Below, in pieces: positions 1 through 8,768 of a stretch of DNA of 64,000 nt. Every line of letters starts with the position of its first letter. Within the stretch, counting starts at the first letter, position 1. The notes below the pieces were generated by a model that searched no databases, was not told the origin of the DNA, and saw only the letters and a list, made by a program, of their open reading frames with translations. The position numbers and the translations under genes are program-made. The DNA is from Micrococcales bacterium UBA2037. Its GTDB lineage: Bacteria > Actinomycetota > Actinomycetes > Actinomycetales > Microbacteriaceae. The DNA lies in assembly GCA_002333405.1 (NCBI GenBank), contig DDBH01000018.1, positions 71,741-135,740 of the forward strand, given 5' to 3'.

Positions 1-2352
1 GTACTCCTCGATGTGAATCGAAGACAGGGTGTCGTTCTTCACTAGCTCCTGGCTCAGAATGATCGCATCCTCGAAGTTGTAACCTTCCCATGGCATGAAT
101 GCCACAAGCAGGTTCTTACCAAGAGCTAGCTCACCGTTCTCAGTCGAAGGACCGTCAGCCAAAACATCGCCGGCCTCAACCCGCTGACCAATTTCAACAA
201 TGGCCTTCTGGTTGATAGCGGTTCCCTGGTTTGAACGGTCGAACTTGCGAAGGTTGTAGGTCGAGCGAGATCCATCATCGTTCATCACGATGATCTCGTC
301 TGCGTCGATTTCCTCAACTACACCGGCAAGCTCGTTGATTAGAACTGCGCCGGAGTCAATCGCTGCAAGGCGCTCCATGCCGGTTCCAACATATGGGCTC
401 TGGGCCTCTAGTAGTGGAACGGCCTGACGCTGCATGTTCGCACCCATCAGCGCACGTGACGAGTCATCGTGCTCAAGGAATGGAATCAACGAGGTTGATA
501 CTGAAGCTAGCTGACGTGGGGAGATGTCGATGTAATCGACGTCCTCAGCCGCAACTTCAACCATGTCGCCACGGAACCGGGCAAAGGCACGAGGACCAAC
601 TAGTGATCCGTCATCCTTCAAAGGAGTGTCAGCACCGGCAATAACCTTGCCCTCTTCGGCGGCAGCATCTAGGTACTCAACCTTTTTGCCAACCTTGCCG
701 TCCTTGACAACGCGGTATGGAGTCTCAATGAAACCGAACGCGTTGATCTTGCTGAAAGCTGTAAGTGAACCGATTAGACCAATGTTCGGGCCTTCCGGAG
801 TCTCAACTGGACACATGCGACCGTAGTGGGATGGGTGAACGTCACGAACCTCCATCTGGGCACGCTCACGTGCGATACCACCTGGTCCAAGAGCAGACAA
901 ACGACGCTTGTGGGCAAGGCCTGCAAGCGGGTTGTTCTGGTCCATGAACTGCGATAGCTGGCTGGCACCAAAGAACTCCTTGATGGCAGAAACAACTGGG
1001 CGCAGGTTAATCAGGGTCTGTGGGGTGATGGCTTCGATGTCCTGAGTTGACATGCGCTCTCGAACAACGCGCTCCATACGAGACAGACCGATGCGAACCT
1101 GGTTCTGAATCAACTCACCAACCGAACGAATACGACGGTTGGAGAAATCGTCGATGTCGTCCGAGGAAACAACAAGGTTTACCTTCTTGCCGGCCATCTT
1201 CACGCCGAACTCAGCACGCTGGGTGTTCGAGGAAACGTTGTTGGCCAGGGTTAGGTCAAATAGCAACAGGTACTTCAGCGTGGAAACAATGTCCTCGCGA
1301 GTAAGAGTTGTCTGCTCAGCATCCTGGTTGATCTGAAGCTTGCGGTTTAGTTTGTGACGACCTACGCGCGCTAGGTTGTAGCGCTTGCCCTCAAAGTAGG
1401 TTGAGCGCAACCATGCCTCGGCAACCTCAGCTCCAGCAGCTTCGCCACGAACCTTGCGGTAAACCTCGCGAAGAGCGTCTTCCTTGGAAAGAATTCCGTT
1501 TGGGAACACCTTTGACTCGTCATACTCGAGAGTTCTCTCGATAATGTCTTCGTCGTAGCTGATGCCCAGTGGGCTTGCCTCTGCGGCAGCCTTGATGTCT
1601 GCAAACTCAGCGCGGATCTCTTCCTTGGTAAAGCCAAGTGCCTTTAGGAAGATGGTCGCTGAAACCTTGGTCTTGCGGTCTACCTGGACCTGCAGGATTG
1701 GCTTACCAAACCTTGCAGCCGGCTTACGCTCGTCCTTGACCCACTCGGTCAGGAACTCGAGGTAAGAACCACGGCTTGGAATGATCTGGGCCTTGTTGTT
1801 TCTAACGTCTAGGTTTCCAGTGGTGTTGGTTGACACCGAGAAGTAAACACCTGGGGAACGCACAAGCTGTGAAACAACCACACGCTCGGTTCCGTTGATG
1901 ATGAAGGTTCCCTTGCCGGTCATAACCGGGAAGTCACCCATGAAAACAGTCTGGCTCTTGATTTCACCGGTTAGGTAGTTGGTGAACTCAGCCTTGATGT
2001 AAAGCGGCTTGGTGTAGCTCTTGCCCTTTTCCTTGCACTGGTCAGGAGTGTAGGTCGGGTCAAACAGCATCGGCTCAGAGAAGGACAGGCCCATCTTCGC
2101 ATCCTGGGCAGCGTTTGAGCTGTCCTCGATTGGGCTGATCTCCTCAAAGACCTCGTCCAGACCGGTTCTAGCATCCTTACCAGCGATCTCGCGCCAAGCA
2201 GGGTTGCCAACCAACCAGTCAAAGCTCTCAGTCTGAAGTGAGAGAAGATCTGGAATCTCGATTGGGTCTGGGTGCTTAGCAAAGGTTGGACGCATTGCAG
2301 AGCGAGAGTTTTTTGCGGACTTGATGGTTTTAGCGGTTTTCGCAGCAGCCAA
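1..2352 (-). CDS. rpoB: RNA polymerase beta subunit, N-terminal two thirds (runs off the window)
   Basis: Catalytic beta subunit of DNA-dependent RNA polymerase. The minus frame is open for 784 codons from a TTG at 2352 to the window edge. The N-terminus contains the family signature [13 protein letters not shown], and the last residues seen ([10 protein letters not shown]) match the conserved block well inside the protein, so about the last third is missing. The TTG start is chosen because AGGGG lies about 8 nt upstream and no ATG or GTG is available in frame before the conserved region; the N-terminal tail is Ala/Lys rich as in related Microbacteriaceae. rpoC would be expected beyond the left edge. 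Family assignment is certain; the start is likely. Confidence 0.96.
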   Translation of the reverse strand, partial: MAAAKTAKTIKSAKNSRSAMRPTFAKHPDPIEIPDLLSLQTESFDWLVGNPAWREIAGKDARTGLDEVFEEISPIEDSSNAAQDAKMGLSFSEPMLFDPTYTPDQCKEKGKSYTKPLYIKAEFTNYLTGEIKSQTVFMGDFPVMTGKGTFIINGTERVVVSQLVRSPGVYFSVSTNTTGNLDVRNNKAQIIPSRGSYLEFLTEWVKDERKPAARFGKPILQVQVDRKTKVSATIFLKALGFTKEEIRAEFADIKAAAEASPLGISYDEDIIERTLEYDESKVFPNGILSKEDALREVYRKVRGEAAGAEVAEAWLRSTYFEGKRYNLARVGRHKLNRKLQINQDAEQTTLTREDIVSTLKYLLLFDLTLANNVSSNTQRAEFGVKMAGKKVNLVVSSDDIDDFSNRRIRSVGELIQNQVRIGLSRMERVVRERMSTQDIEAITPQTLINLRPVVSAIKEFFGASQLSQFMDQNNPLAGLAHKRRLSALGPGGIARERAQMEVRDVHPSHYGRMCPVETPEGPNIGLIGSLTAFSKINAFGFIETPYRVVKDGKVGKKVEYLDAAAEEGKVIAGADTPLKDDGSLVGPRAFARFRGDMVEVAAEDVDYIDISPRQLASVSTSLIPFLEHDDSSRALMGANMQRQAVPLLEAQSPYVGTGMERLAAIDSGAVLINELAGVVEEIDADEIIVMNDDGSRSTYNLRKFDRSNQGTAINQKAIVEIGQRVEAGDVLADGPSTENGELALGKNLLVAFMPWEGYNFEDAIILSQELVKNDTLSSIHIEEY

Positions 2353-2576
2353 AGTAATTACCCCTAGGGTTCTCGATTTTTTTAGGCGGGAATCTGCTAC
2401 CTAACCCAAAGACGCCGCAATATGCATCGCGCCAGACAACCGCTATATATCGTCGGGCAAAGATTAGGAAAGCAAACCTCAATCCTAAGGGCTGCGTATT
2501 ATGCTACGCAACTTAAATTCTTGCTGATTCTTTACAAATTTGTGATGTTTGAATTTCTTGCAGAAAAAGGCGCCAA
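2353..2576 (-). promoter_or_regulatory. rpoB upstream region with small inverted repeat
   Basis: Intergenic 224 bp between the end of ftsX and the rpoB start, AT-rich compared with its surroundings. It should hold the rpoB promoter and leader. A 6-bp inverted repeat TGCGTA/TACGCA with a 6-nt spacer sits at 2493-2510; it could be a weak hairpin after ftsX or an operator. No confident -35/-10 pair was identified. Confidence 0.4.
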
Positions 2577-3491
2577 TTAGGCCCGGATGTGCCTGAAAGT
2601 TGACACCGTTGCTGCAAAGGCTGCAATCAGCACCCCTGCTCCTACCACCAGTGGCGCAATTGACCAGACATCGTCGATTCCAACGAAACTGGTAAAAGCG
2701 AGCTGAGTTGCCAGCAAATCAGTCACAAAGTAGCTGGTGCCAAACCCAACAGCCGCAATCGCCAGAGCGCCACCGATCAAAGCGGCCAGAACTCCCTCGA
2801 GAATAAATGGCAGCTGAATCGACCAGTTGGATGCTCCAACCAACCGCATGATTGAGATCTCACGCCTCCTAGAAAAGGCACTGAGCCGGATGGTGGTGGT
2901 GGTCAAAAGCGCCGCGCTTGCCAGCATGATCGCAGCTACCCCGGCAACAGCTAGGGATGAGATGTTCAAGAAGTTGATGATTTGATCTAGGTAACCGCGC
3001 TGATCCCGGACCTCAGCCACGCCAGGCTGGTTCGAGAACGCTTCAACAATCAAGTCGGTTTTCTCTGGGTTTACCAGATTCACCCAATAGGCCTCGTTCA
3101 GCTGCTCTGGCAGCAGGTACTGGGCAGCGGAGAGATCTTCGCTCTCTGCCAAAAATCGGTCGAAGGCATCCTGCTGGTTTTCAAAGTAGAAGGCTTCGAT
3201 GTGCGGACTGAGTGCAGCCGATTCCAGTTGATCTCCAACCGCCTTTACCTGACCGTCACTGGCAGCGCCGTCTGGACACTGCTCCTCTGGTGAGAAATCA
3301 GAGCAAAGGTAGATCGCGATCTGAGCGCGGTCATACCAATAGTTCTTCATGTTGCCAACCTGCAGCTGCAACAGTGCTGCCACCGAAACAAAGCTCAGCG
3401 ACACAAAAGTGACCAGGGTGATCGAGACGATCATCGAGAAATTCCCGCGGATCCCGGCCCACATTTCAGAAAGGATGAACCCTAGCTTCAT
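2577..3491 (-). CDS. ftsX: Cell division protein FtsX
   Basis: Integral membrane subunit of the FtsEX ABC-type complex, which in actinobacteria activates the RipC-type peptidoglycan hydrolase at the division site. The 304-residue protein has the expected layout: cytoplasmic N-terminus, TM1 (about 20-42), an extracellular domain (about 45-170) and three C-terminal TM segments in the FtsX/MacB permease domain with the conserved RRREISIMRLVGAS block before TM3. The extracellular domain holds two Cys residues. The ATG overlaps the end of ftsE by 4 bp (ATGA), so the two are translationally coupled. Length is usual for actinobacteria. Confidence 0.95.
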   Translation of the reverse strand: MKLGFILSEMWAGIRGNFSMIVSITLVTFVSLSFVSVAALLQLQVGNMKNYWYDRAQIAIYLCSDFSPEEQCPDGAASDGQVKAVGDQLESAALSPHIEAFYFENQQDAFDRFLAESEDLSAAQYLLPEQLNEAYWVNLVNPEKTDLIVEAFSNQPGVAEVRDQRGYLDQIINFLNISSLAVAGVAAIMLASAALLTTTTIRLSAFSRRREISIMRLVGASNWSIQLPFILEGVLAALIGGALAIAAVGFGTSYFVTDLLATQLAFTSFVGIDDVWSIAPLVVGAGVLIAAFAATVSTFRHIRA

Positions 3492-4228
3492 GGCTTTTCC
3501 TCAAAATCTTTAGGCTCTGGAATTACCGGCATCGGCCCCGATGGGATTTCCTTGTAGCTGGCGGTTTCAGCGTCGCGAACGATCTCGCCGTTGCTGATTT
3601 CAACGACTCGCTTTTGCATCCGGTCCACGATGTTTCGATCGTGGGTCGCCATCACGATTGTGGTGCCGGCAAGATTGATCCGCTCCAGCAGGTTCATGAT
3701 TTCGGAACTTGAAGCAGGATCAAGGTTTCCGGTCGGCTCGTCGGCCAGCAAGATATCCGGGCGGTTCACAACTGCCCTGGCGATAGCAACACGCTGCTGC
3801 TCACCACCGGATAGCGCCGATGGCAGTGAATCAGATTTGTGATCCAGCCCAACTAGCCGCAGCACATCCGGAACGGCGGTCTCAATGAAAGCTTTGGGTT
3901 TACCAATCACCTTGAGAGCGAAGGCGATGTTTTGATAAACAGTTTTATTTGGAAGCAGCCTAAAGTCCTGGAAAACCACGCCAAGTTTCCTGCGGAACTG
4001 TGGAACACGCCTTGCTGGCAACCTTGAAAGATTCTCGCCCAACACCAGCACATTTCCCTGATCTGGTCTTTCCTCGCGCAACATCATGCGCAGCATGGAT
4101 GACTTGCCTGACCCCGAGGTTCCAACCAGGAAGACAAACTCACCTCGTTGAATATCGAGTGAGACTGACCTAAGCGCTGCCTCATTGGCTCCGCGATAGG
4201 TCTTGGTAACTTCTTCGAGTCTTATCAT
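3488..4228 (-). CDS. ftsE: Cell division ATP-binding protein FtsE
   Basis: ATPase of the FtsEX division complex. Walker A is GTSGSGKSS (about residues 36-44), the signature is LSGGEQQRVAIARA, Walker B is ILLADEPTGNLDP and the H-loop is MATHDRNIV, all intact. At 246 residues it is longer than E. coli FtsE because of an acidic, Pro-rich C-terminal tail of about 25 residues, which is common in actinobacteria. First gene of the ftsE-ftsX pair. No smpB or prfB follows within the window. The upstream side holds the tRNA-Ser gene on the same strand. Confidence 0.95.
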   Translation of the reverse strand: MIRLEEVTKTYRGANEAALRSVSLDIQRGEFVFLVGTSGSGKSSMLRMMLREERPDQGNVLVLGENLSRLPARRVPQFRRKLGVVFQDFRLLPNKTVYQNIAFALKVIGKPKAFIETAVPDVLRLVGLDHKSDSLPSALSGGEQQRVAIARAVVNRPDILLADEPTGNLDPASSSEIMNLLERINLAGTTIVMATHDRNIVDRMQKRVVEISNGEIVRDAETASYKEIPSGPMPVIPEPKDFEEKP

Positions 4229-4307
4229 GCTGAGATGAGCCTAGATAGCCAAGCGGCTCTCGCCGCTTAGGCGCTTGGGGATTTTCTCAATTCTTGAGAA
4301 ATTCAAC

Positions 4308-4397
4308 TGGCGGTGACGGTGGGATTTGAACCCACGGTGGACTTTCACCCACACAACTTTTCGAGAGTTGCACCTTCGGCCGCTCGGACACGTCACC
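4308..4397 (-). tRNA. tRNA-Ser (anticodon CGA)
   Basis: On the minus strand the acceptor stem GGTGACG pairs with CGTCACC, followed by discriminator G and an encoded CCA. The anticodon stem CAACT/AGTTG encloses loop CTCGAAA, giving anticodon CGA for UCG codons. There is a long variable arm as expected for tRNA-Ser, and the T arm is GTGGG-TTCAAAT-CCCAC. It lies between ftsE and the CDF transporter gene. No other tRNA was seen in the window. Confidence 0.95.
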
Positions 4398-4432
4398 GCC
4401 GGCAAGCTTAGCAACACTCGAACAATTACCAA

Positions 4433-4444
4433 TAGGCTTCCGAT
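4433..4444 (+). promoter_or_regulatory. Leaderless-type promoter of the CDF gene
   Basis: TAGGCT (4433-4438) is followed by exactly 6 nt and then the ATG at 4445, with no ribosome binding site. The same arrangement recurs at other genes in the window, so this is read as a -10 element that starts transcription at or next to the start codon. Confidence 0.6.
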
Positions 4445-5368
4445 ATGGCCACAGAAGGTTCAACTAAAGCGATCCTCGCGGCGCTTCTTGCAAATCTTGG
4501 AATCGCCATCACCAAGTTCGTCGCATACCTGTTTTCAGGCTCCGCATCGATGCTGGCCGAGAGCGTCCACTCCGTTGCCGACTCTGGCAATCAACTGCTG
4601 CTGATTATTGGTGGCAGGCGCGCTAGAAGGACAGCGAGCGCCGACCACCCATTTGGCTATGGCCGCTCTCGCTATGTCTATGCATTTTTGGTTTCGGTCG
4701 TGCTGTTCACCGTCGGTGGCTTGTTCTCGATCTACGAGGGAATCAACAAGCTCAATCACCCGCATGAATTGACCAACGTCTGGTTGCCTATCACCGTGCT
4801 GCTGGTTGCAATTGTGCTCGAAGGGTTTTCGCTAAAGACCGCGATTGCCGAATCTAATAAGGTTCGAGGCAATCAGAGTTGGGTGAACTTTGTTCGTAAG
4901 GCCAAAGCTCCCGAGCTTCCGGTTGTGCTGCTTGAAGACTTAGCTGCCCTAATCGGACTGGTTCTGGCTCTGCTTGGTGTTGGCCTCACAGTCCTGACTG
5001 GCAACGAGGCGTTCGACGCCTATGGCACTCTGGCAATTGGAGCACTGCTGGTGGTAGTGGCAGTGATCCTAGGAATTGAGATGTCCAGCCTGCTAATTGG
5101 AGAGGGTGCCGGTCCTCAAGATGTTCAAAAGATTCGCAAGGCCCTGAGCGAAACCGAAGGCGTCGAATCTGTTATCCACCTAAAGACTCTCTACATCGGC
5201 CCTGAGGAGCTGATGCTTGGAGCCAAGATCGCTGTTAACGAAAATAGCTCCGGCCAAGACATCGCCAGAATCATAGATTTGGCTGAGGCAGCGGTAAGGG
5301 CCGTGATGCCGGTTGCAAAGACTATTTACCTGGAGCCGGACATCCTGAGGTCAAAAACTAACGCTTAG
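4445..5368 (+). CDS. Cation diffusion facilitator (CDF) family transporter
   Basis: Membrane exporter of divalent metals (Zn, Mn, Fe or similar) driven by proton exchange. The 307-residue protein has the CDF core: TM helices 1-6 in roughly residues 10-210 with the metal-site signature SVHSVADSGNQ in TM2 and the HPFGYGR loop after it, followed by a cytoplasmic C-terminal domain. The metal specificity cannot be read with confidence. The start is fixed by the TAGGCT-N6-ATG promoter. The 3' end overlaps the convergent tadA gene by 11 bp. Confidence 0.88.
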   Translation: MATEGSTKAILAALLANLGIAITKFVAYLFSGSASMLAESVHSVADSGNQLLLIIGGRRARRTASADHPFGYGRSRYVYAFLVSVVLFTVGGLFSIYEGINKLNHPHELTNVWLPITVLLVAIVLEGFSLKTAIAESNKVRGNQSWVNFVRKAKAPELPVVLLEDLAALIGLVLALLGVGLTVLTGNEAFDAYGTLAIGALLVVVAVILGIEMSSLLIGEGAGPQDVQKIRKALSETEGVESVIHLKTLYIGPEELMLGAKIAVNENSSGQDIARIIDLAEAAVRAVMPVAKTIYLEPDILRSKTNA

Positions 5369-5801
5369 CCTCGAAGAAATCCTTCAGAATTTTCTGGCAC
5401 TGATCCCCCAGCACCTCTGGGATGACCTCTATCGGTTTCCCTAGTCGCGCATCACGCAAGATGTCGTAGGCAGATCCTGCAGCACCGACCTTTTCATCCC
5501 AAGCACCAAAGACTACCCTTGGGATTCTGGCAGCAACTATCGCCCCGGCACACATAACGCAGGGCTCCAGGGTCACAAACAGCGTCGTGTTCTCTAGCCT
5601 CCAAGAACCAAGGGCATTGGCCGCACCCCGAATCACTTCAACTTCGGCATGGCTGGTCGGATCGTTTTTTTGCTCGCGGTAGTTGTGCGCGGCGGCTAAG
5701 ACATTGCCGTCGGCATCAACCAGCACCGCACCAACCGGAACCTCGTCCCCTGCAAGCTTGGCTTGTTCTAGACTGAGGTGCATGAAGTGTTCAAAATCCA
5801 T
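5358..5801 (-). CDS. tadA: tRNA-specific adenosine deaminase TadA
   Basis: Deaminates A34 to inosine in tRNA-Arg(ACG). Zinc/catalytic motifs are intact: HAEV (His ligand and catalytic Glu) and PCVMCAG (two Cys ligands). A longer frame exists upstream to 5852, but the start is placed at the ATG at 5801 ([14 protein letters not shown]) because that matches the family N-terminus, gives a normal 147-residue protein, and has TAGGCT 7 nt before it. The start codon lies 12 bp from the divergent upp start inside a shared palindrome. Confidence 0.93.
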   Translation of the reverse strand: MDFEHFMHLSLEQAKLAGDEVPVGAVLVDADGNVLAAAHNYREQKNDPTSHAEVEVIRGAANALGSWRLENTTLFVTLEPCVMCAGAIVAARIPRVVFGAWDEKVGAAGSAYDILRDARLGKPIEVIPEVLGDQCQKILKDFFEAKR

Positions 5802-5816
5802 AGGCTTGAGCCTATG
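5799..5816. promoter_or_regulatory. Palindromic bidirectional leaderless promoter for tadA and upp
   Basis: CATAGGC-TTGA-GCCTATG is a perfect inverted repeat with 7-bp arms. Each arm carries one start codon and, on the same strand, the TAGGCT hexamer serving the opposite arm: TAGGCT-N7-ATG to the right for upp (ATG at 5814) and TAGGCT-N7-ATG to the left for tadA (ATG at 5801). No ribosome binding site exists for either gene between the starts. Read as back-to-back -10 elements producing two leaderless mRNAs. Confidence 0.6.
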
Positions 5817-6461
5817 CGACTTCACGTAGCGAATCATCCGCTTATTACCCACAAGCTAACCGTGCTCAGAAACAAGACCACGCCAAGCCCACAATTTCGG
5901 CAACTGGTTGAAGAACTAGTGACCCTGCTTGCCTACGAGGCAACCCGCGAGATCAGGGTTGAGCCAGTCGAGATTGAAACCCCAGTGCAGAAAACCACCG
6001 GAATCAAGATCTCCAGCCCAAAGCCGCTGATTGTTCCGGTGCTTCGAGCCGGCCTTGGCATGCTCGAAGGAATGGTGAAGCTACTTCCAAGTGCGGAGGT
6101 TGGATTCCTAGGGATCAAGCGCAACGAAGAAACCCTTGAGCCCTACACCTACGCAAACCGCCTGCCGGATGACCTGGAAGATCGCCAGGTCTTCATCATT
6201 GACCCGATGCTTGCAACCGGTGGAACCCTGAATGACTCCATTGACTATGTGTTTGAGCGCGGTGCTCTTAGCGCGACCTGCGTTTGCTTGCTGGGAGCCC
6301 CTGAGGGCGTTGAAAACGTTAAGGTGCACCTAGCTGCGAAGTGGCCAGGACGAAATGTTGACATTGTGCTCGGTGCACTTGATGAAAAGCTAAATGAACT
6401 CGGCTACATCGTTCCCGGCCTTGGAGATGCTGGAGATCGCCTTTACGGCATTGCTCAGTAG
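5814..6461 (+). CDS. upp: Uracil phosphoribosyltransferase
   Basis: Salvages uracil to UMP using PRPP. The PRPP-binding segment [11 protein letters not shown] and the uracil-site tail [14 protein letters not shown] are both present. A frame open from 5778 gives 227 residues, but the ATG at 5814 ([15 protein letters not shown]) matches the family N-terminus and gives 215 residues, close to the usual 208-210. It starts 12 bp from the divergent tadA start codon, inside a palindrome that seems to be a two-way promoter. Confidence 0.95.
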   Translation: MRLHVANHPLITHKLTVLRNKTTPSPQFRQLVEELVTLLAYEATREIRVEPVEIETPVQKTTGIKISSPKPLIVPVLRAGLGMLEGMVKLLPSAEVGFLGIKRNEETLEPYTYANRLPDDLEDRQVFIIDPMLATGGTLNDSIDYVFERGALSATCVCLLGAPEGVENVKVHLAAKWPGRNVDIVLGALDEKLNELGYIVPGLGDAGDRLYGIAQ

Positions 6462-6514
6462 CCCTCTCTAGAATCGCTCTCTGTCGCCTTGCAATCACTA
6501 AACTCCTAAGCACG

Positions 6515-7828
6515 ATGAAGATTTCAGTCATAGGGCTCGGATATCTGGGCGCAACCCACGCGGTTGCTATGGCGTCACTGGGTCACGAGGTAATCGGGAT
6601 TGAGCCGGACTCGATCCGGACTGCGCAGCTAAAAGCTGGAATAACCCCGTTCCACGAACCGGGTTTGCAACAGGCCCTCGACAAAGTCTTGGCCGCCGGA
6701 AACATTAGCTTTCAGTGCCAGCACGATGACCAATCAGCTGCTGCCGATATTCACTTCATTTGCGTTGGTACACCACAGGCTGCCGACAAAAGCGCCGACA
6801 CCTCTTTCGTTTTCGCTGCTGCAGCTGAGTTGGCCAAGGTTCTAAAACCAGCGAGCCTGGTAGTTGGGAAATCAACAGTTCCGGTGGGTGTTGCCAGAAA
6901 GTTGATTAGCCAGATGGCTGCAATTTCAGGATTCGAACCAAAGCTTTGCTGGAACCCAGAGTTCTTGCGCGAGGGCACCGCCCTTGAAGATTCGCTGCAT
7001 CCCGACCGAATCGTTGTTGGCAGCAACAACCACCAGGACACAGTGGCACTGCGCGTATGCTATAAACCAATGCTTGATAGCGGCACTCCGCTAGTGGAAG
7101 TTGACCTCGAGACTTCTGAGCTGGTAAAGGTTTCTGCAAACGCATTCCTTGCGACCAAGATCAGCTTTATCAACGCCATGGCCGAAATAGCGGAGGCATC
7201 CGGTGCCGATGCTGTGAAGCTTGCCGAAGCCATCGGCATGGACAATCGAATTGGCAGCAAGTTCTTGCGCACTGGCATCGGCTTTGGCGGGGGTTGTTTG
7301 CCAAAGGACATCCGTGGCTTTATCGCCAGAGCTGACGAGCTCGGTGTTGGCTCTTCATTAGATTTTCTAAAAGATGTCGATGCGATAAACCTTCGCCGAA
7401 GGCAGCGCGTTATCGACTTGGCAACTCAAGAACTCAAAGACCTCAGGGGCAAGAAAATCACAATGCTCGGCATTAGCTTCAAGCCTGACAGCGACGACCT
7501 CCGAGATTCCCCAGCCCTTGAAATTGCAGTTCGCCTGAAAGAACTTGGAGCAGCGGTTTGCTGCCATGATCCAATCTCCCTTGATGCCCTGCACTCAATC
7601 GAGCCCGACCTCAAAACAGAAGCGGACATCGGGAATGCGATAGCTGATGCCGACCTGGTAATTCTTGGCACCGAGTGGAGTGACTACCGCAAGTTGCAGC
7701 CAGCGGCTTTCACTGCAGCCCCGAAAACCAAAACCATCATCGACGGTCGCAACGTTCTGGACGTAGACCTATGGCAGGCTGCCGGCTGGAAAGTAATCGC
7801 TCTCGGAAGAAATATTCAAAATGCCTAA
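6515..7828 (+). CDS. ugd: UDP-glucose 6-dehydrogenase
   Basis: Oxidises UDP-glucose to UDP-glucuronate with two NAD+, feeding glycan synthesis. The 437-residue protein has the N-terminal Rossmann motif VIGLGYLGATHA, the middle dimerisation domain, the catalytic Cys in FGGGCLPKD, and the C-terminal UDP-binding domain with SFKPDSDDLRDSPA. It starts the envelope glycan gene run and overlaps the following glycosyltransferase by 8 bp. Its substrate precursor would be made by galU, 6 kb downstream on the same strand. Confidence 0.93.
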   Translation: MKISVIGLGYLGATHAVAMASLGHEVIGIEPDSIRTAQLKAGITPFHEPGLQQALDKVLAAGNISFQCQHDDQSAAADIHFICVGTPQAADKSADTSFVFAAAAELAKVLKPASLVVGKSTVPVGVARKLISQMAAISGFEPKLCWNPEFLREGTALEDSLHPDRIVVGSNNHQDTVALRVCYKPMLDSGTPLVEVDLETSELVKVSANAFLATKISFINAMAEIAEASGADAVKLAEAIGMDNRIGSKFLRTGIGFGGGCLPKDIRGFIARADELGVGSSLDFLKDVDAINLRRRQRVIDLATQELKDLRGKKITMLGISFKPDSDDLRDSPALEIAVRLKELGAAVCCHDPISLDALHSIEPDLKTEADIGNAIADADLVILGTEWSDYRKLQPAAFTAAPKTKTIIDGRNVLDVDLWQAAGWKVIALGRNIQNA

Positions 7829-8762
7829 ACTCAAAAACGTTTCGTTTGTGATGCCGGTGCTTAATGAAGAGGCCTACCTTGAGCGAGCGGTCGAGTCAGT
7901 CTTCGCCCAGTCGACACCCGGCAAAACCGAATTGGTTTTAGCTCTTGGTCCATCCACTGACCAAACCGATGCGGTCGCAAAGACGCTGAAGAACAAATAT
8001 CCAGACCTGAAACTGGTTGAGAATCCCACCGGGAAAACCCCGGAGGGCCTAAACCTGGCAATAAAGGCAAGCAAGCATGAGGCAGTGATCCGGGTGGATG
8101 CGCACTCGGAATTGTCCGAGGACTACGCCGCAACCGCGCTTCAGATCCTGAACGAAACCGGGGCTGCCAATGTCGGCGGCATGATGGTTGCCAAGGGCGA
8201 AACCGACTTCCAGTCTGCAGTTGCCTTTGCCTACAACTCGAAGTACGGACTCGGTGGTGGGTCGTTCCATGTTGGAGGAACTGCTGGTCCTGCCGACACC
8301 GTTTACTTGGGTTGCTTCCGCAAGTCAGTAATTGAAGAGCTTGGACTTTATTCTTCGAAGTGGGTGCGCGGACAAGACTGGGAACTAAACCTAAGAATTC
8401 GAAGCGCCGGCCACACGGTCTGGTTTGACCCGAGACTAAGGGTTGGCTATTGGCCTAGAAAGAGCATCAAAGCTCTTGCCAAGCAGTTTTTCTCTACCGG
8501 GGTGTGGCGTGGTTCTCTAACAAGAGAGAACCCACTGGAATCTAGCTTCCGCTATTGGATCCCACCGCTATTGGTGCTGGGAAGCATTTTTCAAATACCT
8601 CTGTGGATCTACCTTTTCGCAGTTGCCGGCGTGAGCTTCGGGCTGAGCGGTCTGGGGTTTAGACAAAAGCTGTGGCTCTTGGTGGTACTTCCGACCATCC
8701 ACCTTTGCTGGGGAGCTGGCTTTTGGTTCGGTTTGATGTCAGATCCACGCAAAGCTCGGTGA
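7821..8762 (+). CDS. Glycosyltransferase family 2 with C-terminal membrane segments
   Basis: The first 200 residues are a GT-A fold of the GT2 type (FVMPVLNEEAYLERAVESVF at the N-terminus; VIRVDAHSE as the DxD-like motif; GQDWELN as the likely catalytic Asp region). Residues about 245-305 hold hydrophobic helices, suggesting membrane attachment. The organisation resembles ExoA-like succinoglycan glycosyltransferases. The ATG overlaps ugd by 8 bp, so the two are coupled, pointing to use of a UDP-sugar in an envelope polysaccharide. Acceptor and donor cannot be read from sequence. Confidence 0.85.
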   Translation: MPKLKNVSFVMPVLNEEAYLERAVESVFAQSTPGKTELVLALGPSTDQTDAVAKTLKNKYPDLKLVENPTGKTPEGLNLAIKASKHEAVIRVDAHSELSEDYAATALQILNETGAANVGGMMVAKGETDFQSAVAFAYNSKYGLGGGSFHVGGTAGPADTVYLGCFRKSVIEELGLYSSKWVRGQDWELNLRIRSAGHTVWFDPRLRVGYWPRKSIKALAKQFFSTGVWRGSLTRENPLESSFRYWIPPLLVLGSIFQIPLWIYLFAVAGVSFGLSGLGFRQKLWLLVVLPTIHLCWGAGFWFGLMSDPRKAR

Positions 8763-8768
8763 TAGATT

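Noticed and set aside
2493..2510. Terminator after ftsX
   Set aside because: Only a 6-bp stem with a 6-nt loop and no U-run; kept as a weak inverted repeat, not a terminator.
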